Of a stretch of 5,052 bases of DNA, positions 1 to 4,870 are shown piece after piece. The DNA comes from an uncultured Eubacterium sp. (GTDB lineage Bacteria > Bacillota_A > Clostridia > Lachnospirales > Lachnospiraceae): positions 13,293-18,344 of the forward strand of contig CAQBGY010000035.1 in NCBI GenBank assembly GCA_948759685.1, in the 5' to 3' direction. Position 1 is the first letter of the stretch. Each line of letters opens with the position of its first letter. The notes under the pieces were generated by a model. That model was not told where the DNA came from. It saw only the letters and a list, made by a program, of their open reading frames with translations, and made no database searches. Both the position numbers and the translations under genes were made by a program.

Positions 1-2
1 AC

Positions 3-162
3 TTACACAATGGCAATGAGCCTTGTGTACCTCGACTTCTCTTCGTTTCGTCTCGGTCACAGGCTTCGCCTTATACAAAAGAAAAAGACTTCACACATTT
101 TTGTGCAAGCACAAATGTGTGAACTCTTTTTCTTTTATACACGGCTCATTGCCATTGTGTAA
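3..162 (-). repeat. Element A: 160-nt nested inverted repeat with three-way-junction fold
   Basis: The outer arms, 3-22 and 143-162, form 20 perfect base pairs. Inside are two further hairpins. One is a long hairpin at about 72-140 whose minus-strand tip reads TGCTTGCA. The other, at about 21-63, is imperfect: CCTTGTG pairs with CACAGG around a bulge, then ACC with GGT, then a GA/GA internal loop, then GAC with GTC. Read on the minus strand, the order is outer stem, long A/U-armed hairpin, short hairpin, outer stem, starting about 4 nt after the end of the SRP RNA. The layout and several short motifs recur in the element at 3071-3209. It could be a miniature inverted-repeat transposable element, a structured RNA, or an elaborate terminator region. 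The left edge lies 2 bases inside the window, so its true end and any target duplication on that side cannot be judged. No coding potential was seen. Confidence 0.75.
77..136. terminator. Bidirectional rho-independent terminator inside element A
   Basis: An A-rich arm at 77-88 pairs perfectly over 12 bp with a T-rich arm at 125-136. After one mismatch, TTCACACATT (90-99) pairs with AATGTGTGAA (114-123), and a GTG/CAC stem near the tip closes the hairpin, leaving two or so unpaired T residues on the left arm. A G+C-bearing stem followed by a T tract is present on both strands. On the minus strand it is well placed to end the ffs transcript. On the plus strand it could end a gene lying left of the window. 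The terminator role is inferred from structure alone. Confidence 0.7.
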
Positions 163-165
163 ATA

Positions 166-431
166 CTCCGTGCGATTTGCTTTGTGAATATTCCATAAGC
201 GTTACCTTTACAGTTAGCTCGGTCTAGGCTTCCTCATGTCACACAAAACGATCTGCTTAGTGCTGCTTCATTCCTGACCTGACACGGTTCACAGGATTCT
301 GTTGCATGAGACCCAGACGTCAACACCACTTATAAAGGGCAGCCCTACAAAATAGACCCGAGGCAAATCATCACCCCTGCTGTAGCGGATTGCAGGTAAA
401 GGGCTCCGCTAATTCCCCGGCTGCACGGAAG
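166..431 (-). ncRNA. ffs: Signal recognition particle RNA, large Alu-containing type
   Basis: This RNA is the scaffold of the signal recognition particle. It binds Ffh and directs signal-peptide-bearing nascent chains to the membrane. The minus strand carries the hallmark domain IV: GTGTCAGGTCAGG, then AATGAAGCAGC, near 261-284. Its GGAA tetraloop (271-274) is closed by an A-U pair where most bacteria have C-G. The 5' end (near 423-431) and the 3' end (166-174) pair through CCGTGC/GCACGG, which sets the limits to within a few bases. The 5' half has the Alu-domain loops, and the 3' half contains the TAACGCTTATGG stretch typical of Firmicutes large SRP RNA. The length of about 265 nt fits the Bacillus/Clostridium form, not the 114-nt E. 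coli form. It lies just downstream of tadA, a common Firmicutes arrangement. Exact mature ends are not known. Confidence 0.95.
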
Positions 432-432
432 T

Positions 433-488
433 GTTATAACATATTTATAATCGACTGTAAGCATACCTTACTGCCTTTTCTTTGTCAA
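433..488 (-). promoter_or_regulatory. Two candidate sigma-A promoters for ffs
   Basis: The proximal candidate is CTTACA (456-461), 17 bp, TATAAC (433-438). It predicts a start near 426-428, matching the structural 5' end of the SRP RNA. The distal candidate is TTGACA (483-488, a perfect -35 overlapping the tadA stop codon), 17 bp, TATGCT (460-465). It would give a start about 25-30 nt upstream of the mature end, needing 5' processing. Both are read by eye against the consensus. Either would uncouple this abundant RNA from the low-level tadA transcript. Confidence 0.6.
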
Positions 489-937
489 CTATGATTTCTT
501 AATTTCCTGAAAAAATCTTTTAATAGACTGCTGCATTCTTCTTCTAAAATTCCTTTTTCCATCTCTACCTGATGATTAAACCAATCCACCTGTAATAGGT
601 TCATAATTGAACCGGCACAGCCCGCCTTTGGATTCATACATCCAATGTAAACTTTCTTAATTCTTGCCTGAACAATTGCCCCTGCACACATCTGGCAAGG
701 CTCTGTAGTAACATACATTTCACAATCATCCAGTCTCCAGTCATCTAGTTTTTTGCTGGCTTTTTTTATGGCATTTAATTCTGCATGAGACAACGTATTC
801 TTATCTGCCATCCTTCTGTTATAACCACGGCCGATAACCCTGTCCTGATATACAATTACACATCCGATTGGAACTTCTCCGATTGCTTCAGCTTTTCTTG
901 CCTGTGCAATTGCCTGACGCATATATTTTTCTTTCAT
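485..937 (-). CDS. tadA: tRNA-specific adenosine-34 deaminase TadA
   Basis: TadA converts adenosine to inosine at the wobble position 34 of tRNA-Arg(ACG), so that one tRNA reads CGU, CGC and CGA. The 150-residue protein carries the cytidine/deoxycytidylate deaminase zinc site: HAE at 51-53 (H51 zinc ligand, E53 proton shuttle) and PCQMC at 80-84 (C81 and C84 zinc ligands). The VPIGCVIV stretch near residues 22-29 is also typical. The length is slightly below the usual 150-170 residues but complete. The ATG at 935-937 is preceded by AAGGA at a good distance. The gene starts 9 nt after the stop of the GH18 lipoprotein gene, so the two are probably cotranscribed and translationally coupled. The ffs gene follows. 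Guanine or cytosine deaminases share the fold, but the motif spacing and the ffs neighbour favour TadA. Confidence 0.95.
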   Translation of the reverse strand: MKEKYMRQAIAQARKAEAIGEVPIGCVIVYQDRVIGRGYNRRMADKNTLSHAELNAIKKASKKLDDWRLDDCEMYVTTEPCQMCAGAIVQARIKKVYIGCMNPKAGCAGSIMNLLQVDWFNHQVEMEKGILEEECSSLLKDFFRKLRNHS

Positions 938-943
938 AACTAT

Positions 944-948
944 TCCTT
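944..948 (-). promoter_or_regulatory. tadA ribosome binding site overlapping the upstream stop codon
   Basis: On the minus strand the sequence reads TAAGGAATAGTTATG. AAGGA shares the AA of the TAA stop codon of the GH18 gene and lies 6 nt from the tadA ATG. Ribosomes ending on the first gene would therefore stand on the initiation site of the second, which suggests translational coupling. Confidence 0.6.
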
Positions 949-2731
949 ATTTAAAGTATTCATAAATCACTTTCCAAATGCTATCCTTTTCCTGACCAAG
1001 CGCCCAATATGCGACGCCTCCCATCTTATACTTATTCATCAGCTCTAATCTTGCTTTCACCGAGGTTTCATCTTCTAACCAGATAGAATAAGTTGATTTT
1101 CCTTTAGAATACGTAACAAAATTCTGCCCTGTAGTCTTATCAAAAGCTGGTTTCACACCCGCCTCCTTATAGAGCTGTTCTGCTGTATTCATATTGACTG
1201 CCTCACTTGTAAGATAATAGTTACCGTTTACAGCATCTTGTACAAGTGTACCTGTTCCGTCACCATCCTCCTGTGGTGTCTCTTTCCAAACTCTGGTGTA
1301 GAACGGCATGCCATTAATAATTCTCGATGCATCCTTCGCCTCTTTTATTGTATCTTTAATAGATTTTTCTGCATATGTCATTGATGAAACAGAACCTGCC
1401 TCTTCACTGCCGGATGTATGTTCATCATAGTTCATAATCATAATATAATCTGCTAATTTCAACTGTTGCTCTCTGTCAAAATATTCGCTCCACTCAGATG
1501 GTGCATAATTATCAATTGAAAGTATCGTCCCGGTCTTCCTGCACTCTATAGAAAGTTCCCGCAAAAACTGCATATAATCATCAGCAATATCTTTTGAAAT
1601 ATATTCAAAATCAATATTAATGCCATCTAAATCATAACTGTCTGCATAATACATAATATTTCTCACAAATCTTTGTCGCAGTTCTGTCGATGTGAGAACA
1701 GTCTTTGTAAGTTTTTTATCTGTAAAATCATTAACCAATGCCCATACCTGAATATTCTTCTTATGTGCTTTTTCTACATAATTTAAATCCGCCAGTGTCG
1801 ATAAATTTCCTCTCTTGTCCATCAAAGAAAACCATGTTGGAGAAAGTACATTTATCCCCTTTGTATTCTTTAACAAATCATCCAGATTATTATTTGCATT
1901 CTGGTTATAAACCTGATTCCATGCCAGACTTACTTTTTTGTCCAACGTGACATGAGTATATTCCGCATCATCGTTTTTATATTCTGTCTTTTTTATTTTT
2001 TCGTCCACTAACTCTTTTACCGGAATATATCCAATAAAACCACTGTCTGTTTTTACTTTATTCCAATTTTTTCCTTTTTCAATTAAGGTAACTTCTGTAT
2101 CTTCTGGAATCTCCGTAACGATGAGATTCTGATAATCCCCTTTTGTCCGCATTTCTATATCACTGTCTGTCTTAAATACTGTCTTCTCCCCGTTTTTATA
2201 TTTAAGGCTAAGAATCGTCGGTACTTTTTCATTTCCCTTTGTGACTGTATATTTTATATCAATATATTTTTCGATAAACTTAATGTTTACATAACATTTT
2301 CCATTCTCTGTCAGAAAAACTGTATATCCTACATTTTCATCTGTATCTGAATGTATAACCGTTTCTCCCTCACCTACAGCATACACGTTTTTTGCATTTG
2401 TAAATAACAGTTTCTTTTCTTTTTTATCCCAATAAAATCTCTTATCCACATTTTCTTTAATTGTATTTATATTTATATATGCATCGACATCCTTCATAAT
2501 TGCATAATCTTTACTATATTCATGTTCCAATGCTACTGCAATTACCTGACTCCCTACTGATGTCTTATATTCAATATCATTACCGGCTTTATCTTCATAA
2601 GTCAGTCCCATATACCACTTCAAATCAACTTTTCCATCATTTGTTTTAATAAATAAATTACACCCACTTGTTAATACTATAGTAAAAGCCATCACTGCCA
2701 CCAGCAATATCACTTTTAAATTTCTCTTCAT
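947..2731 (-). CDS. Lipoprotein with stalk, SH3-like and GH18 hydrolase domains
   Basis: This is a predicted cell-surface glycosidase of the YaaH/SleL-like branch of family 18, likely acting on peptidoglycan or another N-acetylglucosamine-containing polymer. Residues 1-23 form a signal peptide (K/R-rich start, hydrophobic core), and LTSGC places the lipidated cysteine at C24. Residues about 60-170 resemble the copper-amine-oxidase-N-like stalk domain, with two repeated YVNI/YINI units. Residues about 193-243 look like a bacterial SH3 domain (WNKVKTDSGFIGYI), often wall-binding. From about 265 to 594 lies the GH18 barrel: DGINIDFE at 369-376, with E376 as the expected acid/base, MNYDEH at 433-438, and AYWALGQE near 574-581. 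Asn replaces the first inner Asp of the DxxDxDxE signature, which is usual in this subgroup. The start is supported by AGGAGG (2740-2745), 8 nt before ATG. The substrate, and any sporulation or germination role, are not shown by the sequence. Confidence 0.88.
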   Translation of the reverse strand: MKRNLKVILLVAVMAFTIVLTSGCNLFIKTNDGKVDLKWYMGLTYEDKAGNDIEYKTSVGSQVIAVALEHEYSKDYAIMKDVDAYININTIKENVDKRFYWDKKEKKLLFTNAKNVYAVGEGETVIHSDTDENVGYTVFLTENGKCYVNIKFIEKYIDIKYTVTKGNEKVPTILSLKYKNGEKTVFKTDSDIEMRTKGDYQNLIVTEIPEDTEVTLIEKGKNWNKVKTDSGFIGYIPVKELVDEKIKKTEYKNDDAEYTHVTLDKKVSLAWNQVYNQNANNNLDDLLKNTKGINVLSPTWFSLMDKRGNLSTLADLNYVEKAHKKNIQVWALVNDFTDKKLTKTVLTSTELRQRFVRNIMYYADSYDLDGINIDFEYISKDIADDYMQFLRELSIECRKTGTILSIDNYAPSEWSEYFDREQQLKLADYIMIMNYDEHTSGSEEAGSVSSMTYAEKSIKDTIKEAKDASRIINGMPFYTRVWKETPQEDGDGTGTLVQDAVNGNYYLTSEAVNMNTAEQLYKEAGVKPAFDKTTGQNFVTYSKGKSTYSIWLEDETSVKARLELMNKYKMGGVAYWALGQEKDSIWKVIYEYFK

Positions 2732-2767
2732 AAGAGCTTCCTCCTTTTGTTTTTCGCACTAATTGCT

Positions 2768-2796
2768 ATCATAACACATAAGATAGCCTATGGGAA
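2768..2796 (-). promoter_or_regulatory. Proximal promoter of the GH18-tadA operon
   Basis: TTCCCA (2791-2796), 17 bp, TATGAT (2768-2773) on the minus strand, matching 4/6 and 5/6 of the sigma-A hexamers. The predicted start is near 2761, giving a leader of about 30 nt before the ATG. A six-base inverted repeat, GCTATC/GATAGC (2765-2770 and 2782-2787), overlaps the -10 box and reaches into the spacer, and could be an operator. This was read by eye. Confidence 0.5.
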
Positions 2797-2837
2797 GAAA
2801 ATCAAAAATTTATCCAGATTTTTCTCATCCCACAGGC
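2786..2837. repeat. Imperfect inverted repeat over the GH18 -35 region
   Basis: GCCT-A-TGGGA (2786-2795) pairs with TCCCA-C-AGGC (2828-2837). AGAAAATC (2796-2803) continues the stem with GATTTTTCT (2817-2825). The total is about 17 bp with one mismatch and small bulges, around a 13-nt loop. There is no adjacent T tract on either strand, so it is not a standard terminator. It could be a repressor site, since it covers the proximal -35 box, or a leader hairpin in the transcript from the distal promoter. Confidence 0.5.
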
Positions 2838-2950
2838 CGTTCACTTTTTCATAACACAAAAGCAAACATTCTAGGGGAAACTCAACTAATAATATTGTCA
2901 AGTTATGCCTTCGTGATATATATTTCCCTGATATGTTTATAGATATTTAG

Positions 2951-2978
2951 ATTATACCATATTGTTTGAGGTTTTCAA
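2951..2978 (-). promoter_or_regulatory. Distal promoter directed toward the GH18 gene
   Basis: TTGAAA (2973-2978), 16 bp, TATAAT (2951-2956) on the minus strand: a perfect -10 and a 5/6 -35. The predicted start is near 2944. The surrounding DNA from 2880 to 3060 is very AT-rich and holds no gene that I can see. Confidence 0.5.
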
Positions 2979-3034
2979 TATATTTCTTAAGTGATTTTAA
3001 AGTTTTTTAATATTTTTAAAAAAATGTAATAATT

Positions 3035-3064
3035 TGTACACTTTTTTCGTATATATATTATACT
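3035..3064 (+). promoter_or_regulatory. Candidate promoter abutting element B
   Basis: TGTACA (3035-3040), 18 bp, TATACT (3059-3064). The predicted start is about 3071, three bases before the first G of the core outer stem of element B. AT-rich DNA makes chance -10 boxes common, so the support comes mainly from this placement. Confidence 0.4.
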
Positions 3065-3222
3065 GTTATAAAAGTTCAGCCATGCGATAAAAACTATATA
3101 TAGCAATATGGCTGCTTGCAGACAATATGTTATATATAGTTTTTATCATATGATGAACATCCACAGCGAAGGAAATCCATTGGATTTTCGAGCTGATGGC
3201 TGAACATTTAATTACTGTTATA
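3061..3222. repeat. 10-bp direct repeat flanking element B
   Basis: TACTGTTATA occurs exactly at 3061-3070 and again at 3213-3222, bracketing the inverted-repeat element. This is the layout expected of a target-site duplication left by a small transposon. The bases just outside each copy differ. The AT-rich setting raises the odds of a chance match, so the reading as a duplication is an inference. Confidence 0.45.
3071..3209 (+). repeat. Element B: nested inverted repeat / putative structured RNA
   Basis: The outer stem is GTTCAGCCAT (3074-3083) with ATGGCTGAAC (3196-3205), extended by AAA/TTT after one mismatch. Within it, hairpin 1 has a perfect 17-bp stem (3086-3102 with 3131-3147) and a CTGC-TT-GCAG tip (3112-3121). 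Hairpin 2 pairs CAGC (3164-3167) with GCTG (3192-3195) and GGAAATCC (3171-3178) with GGATTTTC (3182-3189), using one G-U pair. A GAA/GA internal loop separates the two helices. The fold is a three-way junction. It lies upstream of the mecA promoter, so it is probably not part of the main mecA leader. It resembles element A (3-162, opposite strand) in layout and motifs. No T tract follows the outer stem, so it is not a simple terminator. It was not recognised as a known riboswitch or ribozyme. Confidence 0.7.
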
Positions 3223-3240
3223 TATTACTAGTCGAAAAAC

Positions 3241-3269
3241 TTTACACTTCTGATTTTATTGGATATACT
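3241..3269 (+). promoter_or_regulatory. mecA promoter
   Basis: TTTACA (3241-3246), 17 bp, TATACT (3264-3269), each 5/6 to the sigma-A consensus with ideal spacing. The predicted start is near 3275, giving a leader of about 25 nt that contains only the ribosome binding site. Confidence 0.7.
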
Positions 3270-3300
3270 ATTAGAAGGAACATGATGTGAGGTGATTTTT

Positions 3301-4023
3301 ATGAAAATTGAAAAAATTAGTGAAAATCAGATTCGCTGTACTTTAACAAAGGAAGATCTCGCAGACCGAAATATTAAAATTAGCGAATTAGCCTATGGCA
3401 CCGGAAAGACAAGAGAGCTTTTTCAGGATATGATGCAGCAGGCAAACGATGATTTTGGTTTTGAAGTAAACGATATTCCTTTGATGGTGGAAGCTATCCC
3501 GCTTTCTCCCGAAAGTATTATCTTAGTGATTACCAAAGTAGATGATCCCGAGGAAACGGAAGAACATCTTTCCAAATTTTTCTCAAAAGAGCTGAAAGAT
3601 AAATTTAAGGACAGTATTCTTTCGCATTTAGATGATATAGAAATCGATTTAAATGATATAGAGCAGATTGGAGAACATCTGCAAAGTAACAATAATTCAT
3701 CTACTGAAAGCACAAGCGATGATGATTCATTATTATATAGTATATATTCTTTTGACACATTAAGTGATATTATTTCCGTAGCCGGAATGATTGCTCCTTC
3801 ATATAATGGTGATAGTTCCGTATACAAATCACCATTTAACAACAGATACTATTTATCGTTATGTATGGAGTCATCAGAAGAGAAAACACTAAATAAAATA
3901 TGTAGTATTCTTACAGAAAACGGCCATCGTGAAACACCGACATATGTAAAAGAATTATTCTATATGGAACACTATGATGAGATAATTGCTGATAAAGCAA
4001 TCGAAAAATTAGCACAGATATAA
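3301..4023 (+). CDS. mecA: MecA-family ClpC adaptor protein
   Basis: MecA adaptors deliver substrates to the ClpC unfoldase of the ClpCP protease and promote ClpC hexamer assembly. In Bacillus the best-known target is ComK; the target here is unknown. The 240-residue product has the two-domain MecA plan. The N-terminal substrate-binding domain is residues 1-90, opening MKIEKISENQIRCTLTKEDL with ADRNI and the LFQDMMQQA helix. An acidic Ser/Asn/Asp-rich linker spans about 118-143. The C-terminal ClpC-binding domain is about 145-235 (YSFDTLSDIISVA, then RYYLSL). It is somewhat longer than Bacillus MecA (about 218), mostly through the linker. The ATG at 3301 is chosen because AGGTGA (3290-3295) lies 5 nt upstream. 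A GTG at 3292 would add three residues (MIF) but overlaps that ribosome binding site. It stands alone, with its own promoter and a terminator just after the stop. Confidence 0.9.
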   Translation: MKIEKISENQIRCTLTKEDLADRNIKISELAYGTGKTRELFQDMMQQANDDFGFEVNDIPLMVEAIPLSPESIILVITKVDDPEETEEHLSKFFSKELKDKFKDSILSHLDDIEIDLNDIEQIGEHLQSNNNSSTESTSDDDSLLYSIYSFDTLSDIISVAGMIAPSYNGDSSVYKSPFNNRYYLSLCMESSEEKTLNKICSILTENGHRETPTYVKELFYMEHYDEIIADKAIEKLAQI

Positions 4024-4077
4024 AAAACAGATACATTTCTCACAAGCCTTTTGTTTGTTTTGAAATGTATCTGTTTT
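4024..4077. terminator. Bidirectional terminator between mecA and the methyltransferase gene
   Basis: AAAACAGATACATTTC (4024-4039) pairs perfectly with GAAATGTATCTGTTTT (4062-4077), giving 16 bp around a 22-nt loop. T tracts follow on both strands: TTTTCTTTT on the plus strand and a six-T run on the minus strand. It begins directly after the mecA stop codon and ends 8 nt from the stop codon of the facing gene, so it serves both convergent transcripts. Confidence 0.9.
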
Positions 4078-4085
4078 CTTTTACT

Positions 4086-4856
4086 CTATTTCCATTTCGC
4101 CTCATACATTAATATAGCGGTTGCTACCGCTGCATTGAGTGACTCAACTTTTCCCTCCATCGGAATACGGATTAACTTATCTGCCTTATCAGCCACTTCC
4201 TTACTCAATCCACGGGCTTCATTACCAATCAAAAGGGCTACATCTTTTCCAAAAACTCCCTTATTATAATCTTCTCCCTGCAAATGCGCCGCATATGTGG
4301 TGACGCCGGCCTCTCTTATAGTATCTATAGCTGATGGCAAATCATCTACAACTGTGAATGGCACTCGGAATATAGAACCCATTGTAGAGCGAATTACTTT
4401 CGGATTATAAATATCTGCACAATCATTACTCATTACTACTCCTGCAATCCCTGCGCCTTCTCCTGTTCTCACAATCGTTCCCAAATTTCCCGGGTCCTGC
4501 AGCCTGTCAAGTACCACAATGCAGCTTTGTTCTTTGCTTCTACAGTTCAAAATGTCGTTCAGAGAATATTCACTTTGAGTAACTACAGCCATCACTCCTT
4601 GTGGCGTCACTGTATCCGAAATCTTTTTAAAAACACTATCACTGACTGTCTGAAAACAAACATCCTGTAATTTTTCTTCATTTTCTCTTAAAAAACCTTC
4701 TGATACATAAACCGCCTTCAAATTTTCTTTAGGAACTTCTGAAAACATTTTAACACCTTCAACTACAAACTGTTTCTTCTGTTTTCTGACTTTCGCCTTT
4801 TCTTTTAATTGTATAATATTTTTAATCTGCTCATTTGATGTTGACGTAATAACCAT
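4086..4856 (-). CDS. SpoU/TrmH-family RNA 2'-O-methyltransferase
   Basis: Predicted SAM-dependent ribose methyltransferase of the SPOUT superfamily, acting on rRNA or tRNA in the cytoplasm. Residues 1-95 match the SpoU substrate-binding domain (KQKKQFVVEGVKMFSE near 25-40). The catalytic knot domain follows. Motif 1 is DPGNLGTIVRT at 121-131, with N124 and R130. Motif 2 is LLIGNEARGLS at 208-218. Motif 3 is IPMEGKVESLNAAVATAILMYE at 231-252, with the SLN triad around N241. The 256-residue length is typical of the YsgA/RlmB-like group. The exact modified nucleotide cannot be assigned, so no gene symbol is given. The ATG at 4854-4856 is preceded by AGGAGA (4867-4872), which overlaps the stop codon of the upstream gene, so the two genes are probably in one operon. 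Transcription ends at the shared terminator near 4024-4077. Confidence 0.92.
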   Translation of the reverse strand: MVITSTSNEQIKNIIQLKEKAKVRKQKKQFVVEGVKMFSEVPKENLKAVYVSEGFLRENEEKLQDVCFQTVSDSVFKKISDTVTPQGVMAVVTQSEYSLNDILNCRSKEQSCIVVLDRLQDPGNLGTIVRTGEGAGIAGVVMSNDCADIYNPKVIRSTMGSIFRVPFTVVDDLPSAIDTIREAGVTTYAAHLQGEDYNKGVFGKDVALLIGNEARGLSKEVADKADKLIRIPMEGKVESLNAAVATAILMYEAKWK

Positions 4857-4870
4857 ACTTTCACAATCTC

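Larger units (their letters stand above)
2732..2944 (-). other. Putative long structured 5' leader of the GH18 gene
   Basis: If the distal promoter is used, about 210 nt precede the GH18 start codon. Visible pairings on the minus strand are GGGAAA with TTTCCC (near 2918-2923 and 2874-2879), the strong hairpin at 2786-2837, and GCTATC with GATAGC (2782-2787 and 2765-2770). The last two overlap by two bases and so exclude each other in full. No recognised riboswitch core was found. No gene was found in this stretch. Confidence 0.35.

Noticed and set aside
3..162. CRISPR array or tRNA near the left edge
   Set aside because: There are no repeated units with regular spacers, and no cloverleaf. 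The repeats are inverted, not direct.
785..1048. Plus-strand open frame of 87 codons spanning the tadA/GH18 junction
   Set aside because: It lies antisense to two well-supported genes and has no domain. Its Cys/Phe/Ile-rich composition is typical of a reverse-complement shadow.
1738..1950. Plus-strand open frame of 70 codons inside the GH18 gene
   Set aside because: Antisense to the conserved GH18 coding sequence, with no credible protein features.
2849..2862. Near-direct repeat TCATAACACA-AAG at 2769-2782 and 2849-2862
   Set aside because: Only two AT-rich copies differing by one base, with no further structure; chance is likely.
3150..3205. Hammerhead ribozyme suggested by CTGATGG and ATGATGAAC in a three-way junction
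   Set aside because: The CUGAUGA box and the matching GAAA segment are not found together in the required order around the junction.
3292..3300. GTG start for mecA, three codons upstream
   Set aside because: The GTG forms part of the AGGTGA ribosome binding site for the ATG at 3301, and family members begin with the M-x-I-E-x-I pattern seen from 3301.
3071..3300. Element B as a T-box, SAM, c-di-GMP, purine or other known riboswitch controlling mecA
   Set aside because: None of the conserved core sequences known to me is present, and a strong mecA promoter lies downstream of the element, so most mecA mRNA would lack it.
3423..3842. Minus-strand open frame of 139 codons inside mecA
   Set aside because: Antisense to mecA; Ser/Ile-rich shadow translation with no recognisable domain.
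4051..4269. Plus-strand open frame of 72 codons over the terminator and the 3' end of the methyltransferase gene
   Set aside because: It starts inside the terminator loop and is antisense to the conserved motif 3 region.
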